A stretch of DNA of 64,000 bases. It comes from Sporobolomyces roseus. Taxonomy: Eukaryota; Basidiomycota; Microbotryomycetes; Sporidiobolales; Sporidiobolaceae. The position numbers and the translations under genes were made by a program. Positions within the stretch are counted from its first letter, which is position 1, and each line of letters opens with the position of its first letter. Location of the stretch: the NCBI GenBank assembly GCA_016617785.1, contig JADILM010000006.1:930001-994000 (forward strand), in the 5' to 3' direction. Below are positions 45,426-56,830 of the stretch, piece by piece. The notes below the pieces were generated by a model. The model had not been told where the DNA came from. It saw only the letters and a program-made list of their open reading frames with translations, and made no database searches.

Positions 45426-48045
45426 TCATCTAATTCGCCCTCCAGCGAGAGGTTCTTTCTCGATCGACGAATCCGCATCAAACACGATCGCATATCCGTT
45501 CTGTCCGACTTGTCCAGATCTATGACCAGTCATAGAGACCTCATCATCCGTTTCTTCGTCACCCAAAGCGAAATTCTCGGTTTCTTCGAAAACTGGCGAA
45601 GGGAATTGAAACGATCCAGTTTTGCCCGATCCTGGTCGATTTGAGGAGATCGAGGCTGGTCTGCTGTGAGTGGTCGTTCGAGTCGGTGGGGTGATGGTCT
45701 GCGAGTTGATGCGGTGATGGGAGTGGGAAGTTCGGAGTGGTTCGTAAGAAGGATCGGAATCGTCGCTGCTGAGTCGGAAGGATAGCTCTGATGCGGAAGC
45801 TCGATGTGTTCGATGACGCTCAACTACTCCTACAGATCGCGCAGAAAATGATCAACCTTCGTTCGTGTTGCTCGGAAGATGTCAAGCAAGATTGCAGCTT
45901 GCCTCGAACGAAAGCTCCTATTCCCAATGATATTGATCCGCCTCTGCCTCGAGCAATGGGTCGGCTCGGTCTTGGCAATATTGGGATCCTGTCGTCCCTG
46001 GTGCATTCTGGTCTGTCGACAAGGAATCGACTGATGTCCTCGATTGTTGCGAAACCGAGAGCATCTCCACCCTGAATCGAGGACTACAAAGAGATCTCAG
46101 TCAGGGACCGACGTCACGGCAAGTCTCCCTGGAAGTAGCGAGCGGCTTACATTCGATATCAGGAAAACGGTCGGTCGATCATTCTCGTTTAGCTGTGAAA
46201 AGATCGAACGTAAGTTCGGCTGTGCTCGTCAACAGCTCACAGACTCAGACTTACATAGGTTACACACTCTGTCAGCGAAGTTGAGGGGAGGACTTGTACA
46301 AGATTGACGAGGGGCAGACTTCGGATTGTCCTGTGAGTTTCGAAAGTTAGACACGGCGACCGAACAGATCAATCCAATCCAGTGAGGCCATGCTCACTCG
46401 TTCGGTGTTACAAGTACAGCTACAAGCTGTGCGACGATAGGCAGGTTCAGCTTCGAGATCTGATGCTGACACAACGAACTCGACGAACCTGGTGAACCGT
46501 GACGAAACCGACGTAAACTCCTTGCTCCGTATGCTGAGATGTCGTATACTGCGATGACTTCGATCTTCGAACGGGAAGGTATGCTTGTGACCTCAGTAAT
46601 AGCTATCCGGCAAAGTTGAGATCAGTTCGAGAACGATTCACAGCAAACGACGTTGACTCACCTCTTTCAGATCGACGTCGCAGACCCTCATTCCATCGCT
46701 CACTGTATACACTTCCTCCATGTTCTTCATGCAGTCTTTGACGGAATGATCTCGCATTCCCAGCGCAGCTTTCGCAAAATCCACCTCGACTGCACTCAGA
46801 GATTCATCTTCCGTCGGATCAAAGACAGAAGATTGACGCGAGGGTTTCGTCGAATGAAGCTCGATAAGGGTCTTAAGCTCTTCTCGTCGGTAAGCGTGCG
46901 CATGGTCTGAGCCGAGTAACCAGTCGAGAAGCTTCGCAGTAGGCCAACAAACGGGAGCTTCGATGTACATCTACACAAGTACACGTACTTTCAGTGACAT
47001 GGAAGATTCGAAGCGAAGAGAGAAGTGTGACCGACGAGGATTCGAACGAAATCCGTGCATTTCGCTCCTATTCGTAATCCATGCTGAGCGCAAATAGATT
47101 GCGGAAGAACCTCTCCAGCGAAGAAGATCAGAGTGGATGATATTACGACGGCTAAGATTCCTCCGCCGCCCGTAATCGAGTCTAGGAAGATTGCTGCAAA
47201 GGGGGCGAAGAGACGAGTTAGAAATAGGCTGAATCGGAATCTGATTGAGCGGAGAACGCACGGAGAGTCTCGTTGACGATCACGTTCGATAGTAGGAGGC
47301 AGACTAGGACGAAGTGTCGACCGTGATTGAGAAGCGAGAGAACTCTACGAGCATCTGAACGATCTTGCGGCGAACCAGAAGTAGCGAGGACTGTGACCAT
47401 TTCTCTACGGGTAAGTTCTGGCTTTTGAGCTGATCGGTGAGACGTAGCCACCTTTCAAGTTCATCTGATCGAGGCCTATTGACGCGAAGAGGAGGAAAGA
47501 TCAGCGGAAGTCTGAGATGAGAGAATTGTAAAAAGGAAAGCTGGCTTGCCCATCAATCCGAGAGACAACCCACTGAAAACACCGCCAAGTAGGACGAATA
47601 CGATGGACAGCACGAGCTTGAAAGCGAAGTCTGTGTGAGGGTGCGAAGGAAAGAATCAGCGAAATTACTTCGTTTTCGTTGCAGAGGTATCGTCTGCCTC
47701 TACCGATTGACCCGACTGCTTTCTGTGCCTTCCGTTCTCGTGTCTCAGCCCGAATGAGAGTCACTGACCTCCACGATTCGTTGTTCCGCTCGCTCCTTCA
47801 GTTCCCTCAATCTGCCTCTTCAGCAGCTCCCCAAGAAGGTCTCCAGCTATTCCCCTTGCTCCAGGTTCATATTGAGTCCCATTTCTAGCGATACAGTTGC
47901 TCTCTAGAGGTCTAGCGTGGACTGGTCGGAAATTGTTTGATGAGAAATTTGAAGCGGAAAAGAGTATTCCAAAGCGTTTGATGAGACTGAATGTCGTAGG
48001 TAGTGATGGTGTGTAGCTTGAACCTCGTATCAGAGGTGGCGGCAT
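45426..48045 (-). CDS. CNNM/Mam3-type membrane protein (DUF21 plus CBS pair)
   Basis: Members of this family (yeast Mam3, animal CNNM, bacterial CorC) are linked to divalent-metal transport. The gene is cut into about ten exons. DUF21 is complete once spliced: [60 protein letters not shown] and [20 protein letters not shown]. It continues with [19 protein letters not shown] and [20 protein letters not shown], then [12 protein letters not shown]. The CBS part has [48 protein letters not shown] and [13 protein letters not shown]. After this the usual EEIIGEEI..ETD block was not found; the tail ends [20 protein letters not shown]...GGRIR. One intron has a GC donor (see findings). Start [12 protein letters not shown] at 48045 is the best available; exon borders in the 3' third are approximate. 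Confidence 0.75.
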
Positions 48046-48480
48046 CCGCTAGCGAGGTGAGATGAGAGAGGAAGAAAGCGAGTATTTCGCTTCTCGAAGG
48101 GGTTGATCAATCGAGAGAGGCCTTTGCGCTCTTTCGCGAGAGAAAGCATCTCGAGCAAGCCGTCGTTGAGGAAGAATTGAAATGAAAGTGAAGAGAAGGA
48201 GAGAAAGGTAGAGTCTGTTCAAATCGAATCTCTCGCAGGAATTTGTTGTATGAAGACCTGAAACTGACTTGGTAAATTTCGAACGAAAGGGGGGGATACT
48301 ACTGCCTAAGAGACGGAAACAAACAAACAAACGAGAGACGGAGACGGAGACGGAGGGTACTGCTTTGACGGAATCGACGGAATGAAATCTTCTAATTTCT
48401 AGTTGCGAGACTGCTTGCGGGATCGTCAATTCTCTCTTGAAGACCTCGGTGAAAAGAGAGGTGACTCACATCTAGGGTAT
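48046..48480. other. Intergenic upstream of the CNNM gene
   Basis: About 435 bp between two minus-strand genes. It includes a GGAGACGGAGACGGAGACGGAGG purine repeat near 48,335-48,357. No gene is seen. Confidence 0.45.
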
Positions 48481-49188
48481 CTAGTGAGTGGCGGCAGATC
48501 CAGTAGAGCTGACTGCTCCGGGAGAGACAGCAGCGACGACTTCGATCGAAGGACGAAGGACGGGGAACGAGGATCCAGTTGAAGCAGTGTATGAGTCGGG
48601 CATCGAGGGCTGTCAATCATACGATGAAACATAGTCAGTAAGAGTATTCAGGGGAGCTCGAAGGAGTAGAAGACGGATGCAGAGGGAATCCTCGTTTTTT
48701 TTGCGAAATAGATGAAGACGTCGTTTCGAAGCCCAACTCTCCAGCCTCCATCATCTCCCTTATAATTCACCGTCCTTCGAATGCGATTCGCTCGCTTCTG
48801 ACCATTTCTGACCCAAATTGTGAGTCACCTCTTTCCGCCCTCTCCCATCATACCTCCCGACTGGTTTCACTCCGATACGACTCATTCATCGCCCATACAC
48901 ATTCGATAAGCCTCAATGCTGTCCTCACGAGTCCTCATCGCCATCGAGGGACGTGCAGACTGGTTGGGGTTCCCAAAATTCCCCAACCCCCACATCTGAC
49001 TCAAGAGGAAGAGGAGAAAGAGAACTCACGATCGAGAGGGTGGGAGTAGTACGAGACTCGATTGACTCCATGTCAGGCAAGCGAGCGACGTTGACTGGAG
49101 TCTGACGGGCGATCTCGTGTTGTCCGAAGATCAAGCGTTTGGGGATGTTGACAGATGAAGCGAAACGTTTCGAGGTGACGGGGAACAT
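48481..49188 (-). CDS. Small mitochondrial-like hypothetical protein (95 aa)
   Basis: Two exons (49188-49030 and 48609-48481) flank a long intron of 420 nt, by far larger than the others in this window. The N-terminus MFPVTSKRFASSVNIPKRLI is basic, amphipathic and typical of a mitochondrial presequence. The remainder is FGQHEIARQTPVNVARLPDM followed by a Ser/Thr/Val-rich tail ending SSTGSAATH. I recognise no family. Possible roles include a small accessory subunit of a respiratory complex or ATP synthase, but nothing in the sequence proves it. It is divergent from bleomycin hydrolase. Confidence 0.6.
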
Positions 49189-49521
49189 CTTGATGTGATT
49201 GATTGGATAGAGCTAGAGTGGAAAGATGGGAGTGACGGGAAGGGAGGAAAGAGCGAAATCCCATTCTCAACGAAACTTCAAGTCGAACGAAACTCCTCGC
49301 CCTTCTTCTCCATCATTCTCCACACTTACTCCAGCTTTTAGCTCAATCCTTATCTTTCTGACCTCGTCTTCACCGATGAGGCTCGACCCCTGTTCTCGCT
49401 GGTTGCCCACTTCCTCCCTCGAGGGCCGCGGAACTCCGTTACTCAGAATCCACACGCTCTACGTCTCTCTCTTCTCTCTTGCATCGCTTCGTAGCTATCC
49501 TCTACTTCCTCATCTTGAACG
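49189..49521. promoter_or_regulatory. Divergent promoter, mitochondrial-like gene / bleomycin hydrolase
   Basis: A 333-bp region between two divergent start codons, C/T-rich on the plus strand from about 49,290. No further element can be named. Confidence 0.4.
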
Positions 49522-51709
49522 ATGGCCTCCGTACTCAAAGGTGTTGTAAGCAGAAACCCCCTTTCTCGCACCAGCCCTCTCTTTTCCCCCTCCCGGCTGA
49601 CCCATTGATCCCCTTAGAATGGTATCGCAAGATCGCGAAGCTCTAGTACTAGTCGAAGTGTGATTGATGGAGCAGCATCAGCCGTGGGAGCGCTCTCGCT
49701 TGACAGCGATCATCCCGGTTCAGTGAGTTTCTTACCCTCCTCTCTATCTGTTTCTTCCCCAGCTGACTGAGTCAATCTCTCGCTAGATTTGTATCGAGAA
49801 CATCGACGACTGGCATGACGATCTCGAGAACGACCCGAAATGGCAGCTCGCGCAGACTGTTTTGAGCCGTGTCGATTTTAATTTCGTTCTACAGAACCGC
49901 TGTCAGTTTCCTTCTCTCGAATGACTTCTCGCAAGTGTAGGACTGACTCTCATGCTCTCTACAGCTGCCAAGATTGACGATCAGATGGTGTTCTCTCACA
50001 AGATCGATACCGAAGGGACGCCAGTCGCGAATCAACTTTCGTCCGGGAGATGGTTCGTCGAATTTCTCTTTCAGCTTCCTCCATCGAGCTGACGGAGTTC
50101 ACATCGACGTACTAGCTGGCTCTTCGCGATGACTAATGTCGTCCGGATCCATACTGCTCGGAAATTCAACTTGGGAGAATTCCAACTCTCGCAAAGCTAC
50201 TGCTTCTTCTACGATCACCTCTCGAAGGCCGGTCTCCTCCATTCTTCACTGTTTGAATATGCTCTGACATGTTGCGAATGAGGACCATTGCAGGCCAATT
50301 GGTTTTTGGAACAGATGATTGAGCTCGCCGACAAGAACCTTGACGATGAAGAGGTTCGGTACATCCTCGCCCAAGGTCCCGCTCAAGATGGAGGTCAGGT
50401 GAGTACTTCGAATCTCTCTCAGAAGTCCAAGCTGACTCGAATCGTCGAGAACTAGTGGGATCTCGCTGTCGCGCTTGTTGAGGCCTTCGGATTGGTTCCT
50501 CAGACAGGTAGGGATTCGGGCTTTGCTATTCTCGAACTACGAGTTACTGAATACTAATGTTCCGCTTCCCTACAGTCTATCCCGAGTCATTCAACTCGAG
50601 TCACTCCGCTGAGCTCGACAAGTTGCTCACTTCGAAACTTCGTGAATTCGCTCTCGACCTCCGTGTGAAATGGGCTCATTCTCGTTCCCCCATGAGTCGA
50701 TCTGCCGCAAAGGAGGCTGTTCGTGATCTCAAGAAGAAGCAGCTCAAGGTCATCTACCGAATCTTGACGATCGCTTGTGGCGCTCCTCCTAAACCTGATG
50801 AAGAGGTGAGCTTCGACCCTCTCTCTTCGGAACGATGTAACGAGCTGATCATTTCCTTCGATAAGTTCACATGGGAGTTCACCGACAAGACTGGGAAATA
50901 TCGATCTTTAACGACGACTCCTCTCGAATTCGCCAAACTCCGTTCGTCAAGCCCTTTCCCGTCTATTCTCACCTCTCGTCGCTTCGTGCTGACTCCGAGC
51001 GAGTCCAACAGATTCAGGTTACGACGTTTCCGACACTATCACCCTTGTCAACGACCCGAGACATCCCTACAACACGGTCTTGACTGTCGAGAGGTTAGGC
51101 AACGTCGTCGGAGGTAGAACTACACGGTACTTGAACGTACCTAGCGAGGTTCAGAAGCAAAACGTTGTCGATCAGATCAGATCGAACATGGGAATTTGGT
51201 TTTGCTGCGACGTCGACCAGAGCTCTATGCCGAACGAGGGATTCATGGACATGCGAATCTGGAACTATGCCGATGCGTTTGGAACGACTGTTCAGACGAC
51301 GAAGGAGGAACGAATTCGTCTCGGAGATTCGATGATCACTCAGTGAGCTACCGCTTTCTTCTTTCTGTCGCCACAAGCTGACTCTCTGCGCATTCGGTAG
51401 TGCAATGATGCTTACCGCCGTCCATCTCGATTCGAAAACTGGTAAACCTGTTCGTTACCGAGTCGAGAATAGTTGGTACGTTTCGAATTCATACCTTCCT
51501 CGAGTCAGATGAATGATTGAGCTCGAGTATACAGGGGACCCATCGCTGGAAACAAAGGATTCCTCGTCATGACCGATCGATGGTTCGAGGAGTACCTTTT
51601 CGCGATCGCCTCGCCTCGAAGTCACGTATCGAAGAAGTTGCTCGACATCTACGATCACGCAGAGGCTATCTCGCTTCCTCCCTGGGACCCTCTTGGAGCC
51701 GCAGCTTGA
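49522..51709 (+). CDS. Bleomycin hydrolase (peptidase C1B)
   Basis: Bleomycin hydrolases (yeast Lap3/Blh1) are hexameric cytosolic cysteine aminopeptidases that also hydrolyse homocysteine thiolactone. The first exon encodes MASVLKGV. Later exons supply the catalytic cysteine in NQLSSGRCWLFAMTNVVR, then LGEFQLSQSYCFFYDHLSKA, ILAQGPAQDGGQWDLAVALV and FGLVPQTVYPESFNSSHSAE. The catalytic histidine lies in ITHAMMLTAVHLD (across an intron) and the asparagine in RVENSWGPIAG. The C-terminus LPPWDPLGAAA has the penetration-arm form of the family, which trims and blocks the active site. About ten exons and 470-480 aa fit the family. The N-terminal Ser/Arg-rich stretch might be a weak mitochondrial signal. 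Confidence 0.93.
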
Positions 51710-52159
51710 TTGCAAACTACCTCTAGCTCTTTCTGTGTTTCCAATCGAGGTGCAGCTCGTTTCGAAGCCTTTGGAAGACTCTTTCTTATTCGATTCGACC
51801 CGTTCCTTCTTCTTGTTCCCCTCCTGTCTCCAACTTGCAACTCGTACTCAGCCTTCTCCTCTTCCGACAGTAATCTGTCAGCGAGGTGACGGATAGAACG
51901 AGAGTCTCGTCGAGTTCGAGCTTTGCGAAACGAGTGCGAAGGCGTCGACTCGAACAAATCAAGCTCAGTTTTCGTACGCCAGTTCCGCCTCTTCCGCGCA
52001 TACAGCATTCATTCGGCACTCAACGTCGAGACTAGTGCCATTGGTCGCAAGAACGATCGCCCGAATTTTTTCAAGAACTCGATCGAAGTGGGGAGAAACT
52101 TCTCCTCTCTCTTCTTCCTCCCTTCACCTCACTCACCGACTCAACACGCTCGACAAAGA
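51710..52159. other. Intergenic upstream of the alcohol dehydrogenase gene
   Basis: About 450 bp, 3' of bleomycin hydrolase and 5' of the dehydrogenase. Frames on both strands are shadows. No gene is seen. Confidence 0.45.
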
Positions 52160-54007
52160 ATGACTAGTACTAAAGCCTACGTTCTACAAGGTGAGCAGCC
52201 CCGCCGTCCTTCGCCTCGTCAAAGTTGACTGATCCCCGCACTTCACCTTTGCCTTCCTCTTCAACAGAGAAGGAAGCGCCGTTCGTGCTGACCGACGTGG
52301 AGGTGAGCTACTCTCTAGTATCAGACCGAATTGAGTACAGCGGCGGGAAAGCTGTTTCGAGAGACTGCTGGAAGCTGTCGCGGTTTAGTTACTCTTCGCT
52401 GACCTCCTTCTCGCTCTCTAACAGCTAGCCGAACCCGAATCGAATGAAGTACTCGTCAAGATTGTTGCTTGTGGTTTATGCCACACAGATTTATCCATAC
52501 AATCAGCGGCGTTCCCCTCTCCGTTCCCAAACGTTACAGGTCACGAAGGTGCGTCGTATCTCCCCCTCAGACTGCTACGTTCCAGCTCTGATCGATGTAA
52601 TTAGACGTACAGGTAGCGGGAAAGTCGTTAGAGTTGGATCCGCGGTCACTAGAGTCAAAGAAGGAGATTCTGTTCTGCTTTCGTTCAATTATTGCTCGAA
52701 ATGCGGTCCTTGCAAGGTGAGCCTCAATCAGCTCAGAGTCGACGAGAAACTGACGTTCGACGTCGACGACAGATGAACGAACCTTCAGCATGCGAAAACT
52801 TTGGAGCTGTGAATTTTGGGAGGCAGCGTAACGAAGAGATTGGTTCGAAAGCTGGAGTCAAGAATTTAAAGGGTGAAGAGATGTGAGTAGGAGAATACTT
52901 TCATAGTCGATCAACGATCGCTCACGGTGTGAGCGCTTCCCCTTCTCACAGCTACGGAGCTTTCTTCGGTCAATCAGCTTTCGCACAACACGCTGTGGTC
53001 GTTGAAAACTCGGTCGTCAAAGTCCCCGCCGACACCGACCTCGTCATGCTCTCCCCTCTCGGATGTGGGCTTCAAACTGGAGCAGGAGCTCTACTCAATC
53101 TTCTCAAACCTGCGAAATCTTCCTCCGTTTCGATCTTCGGCCTAGGTGCCGTCGGAATGGGTGCGCTCTTCGCAGCAAAGTACCTCGGAGTCGAAAAGAT
53201 CATTGTAATCGATCTCGTCGAGGAGAAGCTTGCGCTTGCGAAGGAACTCGGAGCGACTCATTCCGTCAACGCGAAGGATCCCGATATCGTCAAGAAGATC
53301 AAGGAAATGACAAAGTACAATATGGGAGCTAGTTATTCGGTCGAGTGTTCGGGAAATACGAAAGCTCTGTTGACAGCGTGGGAATCACTTGCGAATAAAG
53401 GTCATCTCGTTAGGTGAGCCTTAGTCCCTCTCATTGGCAAACTCAACAAAGCTGATCGCTTTCGACGTATCTGGCTGTGGCACCCCCGGTCCTGGAACTC
53501 CGATTCCATTCTGCATCTTCGAGAACCTACTTGGGTCAAAGGCGAGCAAATTCTTCGCTCGTTTGTTCTCGAAGTGTGCTGACGTTCCTCCGTCGCCCGG
53601 CAGACTTATACTGGACTGACAGAAGGTGGAAGCAATCCTCCCGAGGTGAGTACAATCTCGTACCTCGCTTGAACTCCCGAACAACAGAGAACTGACTATG
53701 TTTCGAAATGACAGTTCATTCCATTCCTGATCAAGGTTCGATCCTTTCTCCCTGCATCGCATGTCACTATTGAGACTGACTATCCTCCCTCGCTTCAACA
53801 GCTCTTCAACGAAGGACATTTCCCAGTGGATCGTATTTCGAAAACGTTCCCAATGGACAAGTTCGATGATGCCGTTCACGCCATGTAAGCCTTCCCTCCT
53901 TCTCTCTCCTTCTCCGTGCCAATGCTGACACTCTCTTCGAGGTCGCTTCGAATAGGCATCATGGAGAAACTATCAAACCAATTATCGTTTTCGATGATTC
54001 AGCTTGA
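52160..54007 (+). CDS. Zinc-dependent alcohol dehydrogenase (MDR, aryl-alcohol type)
   Basis: A medium-chain Zn dehydrogenase, probably NAD(P)-dependent. A short first exon (MTSTKAYVLQ) and several small exons join to the catalytic-zinc region VACGLCHTDLSIQSAAFP and NVTGHEG. The structural zinc set is complete: CSKCGPCKMNEPSACENF, created across an intron. The cofactor half has GCGLQTGAGALLNLLKPA, SVSIFGLGAVGMGALFAAK with the GxGxxG Rossmann turn, and ELGATHSVNAKDPD. The C-terminal exons give DKFDDAVHAMHHGETIKPII then VFDDSA. The Rossmann loop ends IIVIDLVEEKL, where the Asp favours NAD. Overall resemblance is to bacterial and fungal aryl-alcohol or benzyl-alcohol dehydrogenases; the substrate is not decided by sequence. 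It converges closely on the JmjC gene (89 bp). Confidence 0.85.
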
Positions 54008-54096
54008 GTAAAGAGGAAAACGTGGTAGTATAGCAACAACAGACTCTGACGAGTCGAGGGATACAATATGAACAAATAAGCGAAGCAGTACCCCGT

Positions 54097-55732
54097 CTAC
54101 CGTTCCGATCGTTCGAGCGTCTGCGAGAGGCGTGAGAGCTCCTTTTCGATTCTTTCGACGACCTCCTCGAGTCCAGAGAGATGTCGGTATTCTTGTTCTT
54201 CTCGATTCCGAAAGTCTTCGACAAGTGGTCGGACCTAATCAGCAAAGGGGAAGTCGAATGGTCGTCAGAAAACTTGCTCAAAGTTTCGTTTGAGAGGAAA
54301 GGGTTGAAACCTCACCTGATCAACGACGAATCTAGTCGGAGATCTCGCACTAGGTGGTATCACGGGCCATCTCGAGGCCTCAAATCTCTCCTCTAGCTCT
54401 TCTTGCGAAATCTCCAGTGATTTGAGCGTGTTCAAAGTCATCTTCCAAAATGTCGTCCAACTGTACGTCAAAACTCCTAGCTTCAGCGACTCGTGAGGAT
54501 ACGCTGAGTAGGATAGAAATGACGCACCTCCACCCCTCACTCCTCTCTACCAAGCCATCCACCGCTTCCTCCCATTCTCGTTTCCATCCCTCCTCTTCCT
54601 CCTTTCCCTCTCTCCTCGCTTTCTCCCTCAACAACTCCTTGACATCACTGATAGCTTCTCGACATCTCCCAACTTCTTCGGAGAGGGACGAATAGATTTG
54701 AGGGAGATTGTGTGCGTTACACCAGTTGTGATTGAGCGAGAACGTCGGGTGAGAGAGGTTGTGAACTGAATGAAACCACCCTGAAGGACTGTATACTCAC
54801 ACTACCACACATCAGCCTTGCTTGAACGTGATGCGAAAAGGAGGAGCGAGACATACATGAAGATAGTCTCTCCTTTCTCCTGATAAACCTCCATCATTCC
54901 CTTCGCCCTAAACTCTTCTTTCCTCTCTTCTGTCCACTCATGACAGTTGACCCCTGAGCCATCGTCTGATCGATTTGCGGCCTGTATGAGAGGTTGAAGC
55001 GAGGGAGTACAGCTCGGTGGGAAGAGATACCATAATTTGCGACCGAATAATTGGGTCGAAATCGAATAGGAACAATCTGTACGCTCAACCTACTTCTCGC
55101 TCAATACCGAGGAAGCATACGGTACTGAGAGCAGAGAAAGTAACGTACAGACATCTCTATGTAAAGGCGTAAAAGTACTCCCACCGCCTGCGTACTACTT
55201 CGCAAACTCATAATCAGTTCCTCCTCTCCCCTTCTTAAACGTGACAGGGACTAACGACGAATCTGAAATCATCTCCCTTTCCCTCCTTCGAGCATTCGAA
55301 TTCGTTCATCCAATCATCCAAACAAACTTCAGAAACTTGATACAATTCCTCCTGAACTTTTACTTTCCCTTTTCCGGGAGTTTCTGCGAATTGGTGGATG
55401 TGTAAAGGGAGATGCCAATCCTTTAGATACTTCGATCGACCTTTGCCTGACCTCCATAACTGCAGTAATTCTGCGAAAGTTTCGACTTCCTCCTCCGTAG
55501 ACGATGAGGAGCCGCACGAGACACAGTCGACCTCAAGCTGTCCGTATGTTGAAGAGAGATAGTCGTAGTCTATTTCGTGGTTGCTAGGGAACGCGAGAGA
55601 GTAGATTGACCATTGTTGAACGAGTTCTGGAGAGAAGATGCAAGGCTCGTTGGGAATGAGGTGGTATGCTCTGAAGTGAGGGTAGGTTGAATCTTGAGAC
55701 GTCAAGCGAGAAATCGAGCGAGAAGAGGACAT
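54097..55732 (-). CDS. JmjC-domain protein, JMJD4-like
   Basis: JMJD4-type proteins are Fe(II)/2-oxoglutarate hydroxylases; the human enzyme hydroxylates a lysine in release factor eRF1. From ATG 55732 the N-terminal exon has STYPHFRAYHLIPNEPCIFS and VCLDDWMNEFECSKEGKGD. Exon joins at 55,262/55,214 and again near 55,153/55,083 create FRFVYAGGGSTFTPLHRDVY and CSYSISTQLFGRKLWYLFPP, giving the HxD iron ligands (LHRD). A later exon holds MMEVYQEKGETIF and, after splicing, HNLSHPTFSLNHNWCNAHNL with the distal iron-binding His. The last part is a charged helical tail ending SRLSQTLERSER. An in-frame 5' extension to 55906 would add 58 residues but MSSSRSISRLTSQD fits better. Confidence 0.84.
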
Positions 55733-56150
55733 GACGAGAAGAGGGAAGTGAAAAAGTGAAAGTTCTGACAGGGGTCGAGACGAAGTTCCGTTCGATTTGT
55801 AGTTAGCTCTGTCGTCGTGACAGCTTATCGAGCGAGCGGCCTCTGACAGGAGAGCCGTTATACGAGAAGGAGAAGCAGAGAAGACAAGACGAGAAAAGTT
55901 TCGCAAGGACTCGTTTGCCGAGCCTGTAGAAGATCACATCTCTCTCTCTTCTCGTTGACGAGGTCCCCTTGACTCTCACGACGTCCGACTTGACGAAGGA
56001 TACGAGTCGAGAGTGGTGAAATCCGATGTGAATGATGCAAATCCTTCCTTCGTCTCTTCTCCCTTGTCTATGTACAATCCCCTCCCCCTCATCTCCCTCT
56101 GTCTCCTATTCTTCCTCCCTGTTTCTCTGGTCCTACACATTCTCTGGTCC
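55733..56150. other. Intergenic between the JmjC gene and COX17
   Basis: About 420 bp. A direct repeat of TTCTCTGGTCCTACACATT occurs at 56,122-56,140 and again at 56,141-56,159, the second copy overlapping the COX17 stop codon. No gene is seen. Confidence 0.5.
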
Positions 56151-56525
56151 TACACATTGAACCCTAAACTCCTCATACACTTCAAATGATTCTCTACAAT
56201 CTCTTTACACTTGTCTTCACTCCCACTCCCCTCATCCGTATTACTTCCAAACTGTAAGAAACAATCATCCCTCAACTTCTTAGTCTCTGGGCATGCGCAA
56301 CACCTACAAATAAATCCCTCACTCCACAATCAGCGATTTTTTGGAAAAGAAGGGAGAAGGTGAGACGAACGGTTTTAATCCTTCTGGGTTCAGAGGGTTG
56401 AGGGTTGGGTTCGCTGATTCTGATCCTGTTAGAGGTCGCTTCTCGGTTGGATGGAGGAAAGGTGGCGATGGGGAGGAAGTGGGAGTTGAGGAAGATGAAG
56501 AGGGGGAAGAAGTGAAGGGCCACAT
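56151..56525 (-). CDS. COX17: Cytochrome c oxidase copper chaperone Cox17
   Basis: Cox17 carries Cu(I) in the mitochondrial intermembrane space to Sco1 and Cox11. Two exons (56525-56371 and 56303-56151) with a 67-nt intron give 102 aa. The copper site KPCCACPETKK is built across the splice junction (AAA CC joined to G TGT TGC). The twin CX9C cysteines follow: CACPETKKLRDDC and CKEIVENHLKC, ending in MRSLGFNV, the usual C-terminus. The N-terminus is extended compared with yeast Cox17 by a Ser/Pro-rich segment (MWPFTSSPSSSSSTPTSSP), which is likely disordered. Because both exons are short and in different frames, the gene is easily missed. It is divergent from CIA2 across 305 bp. Confidence 0.93.
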
Positions 56526-56830
56526 TGCTATTGATCGAGTGGGCTGGAGTAGATGGTTGAGGCGTACTGAGTGGGCTGGTGGGACGGAATGTAAGGTAGA
56601 GAGTGAGGTAGAGGGACAAGGTGCGATTAGAGATCTGAATTGCTCATCAATTGCAACGATAAATCTGCAACACTCTCTGAGCAATTCTCGATCTGTAAGA
56701 TACATCTGGTAGTCAATGATAAGCTTCTTAGCTAGTCTCCAGATTTACCTGGAATTGATGAGGAGATGATCGAGTTGAGGGAAACCTCGCTTCTCCACCT
56801 CACTCTCACTCTGATATCAACTCGACAACA
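56526..56830. promoter_or_regulatory. Divergent promoter COX17 / CIA2
   Basis: 305 bp separate the start codons of a copper chaperone and an iron-sulfur targeting factor. A shared regulatory element is possible but none is recognisable by eye. Confidence 0.4.

Noticed and set aside
47035..47065. tRNA B-box-like GGATTCGAACGAAATCC
   Set aside because: It lies inside the DUF21 coding exon, and no acceptor stem or A box is placed at tRNA distance.
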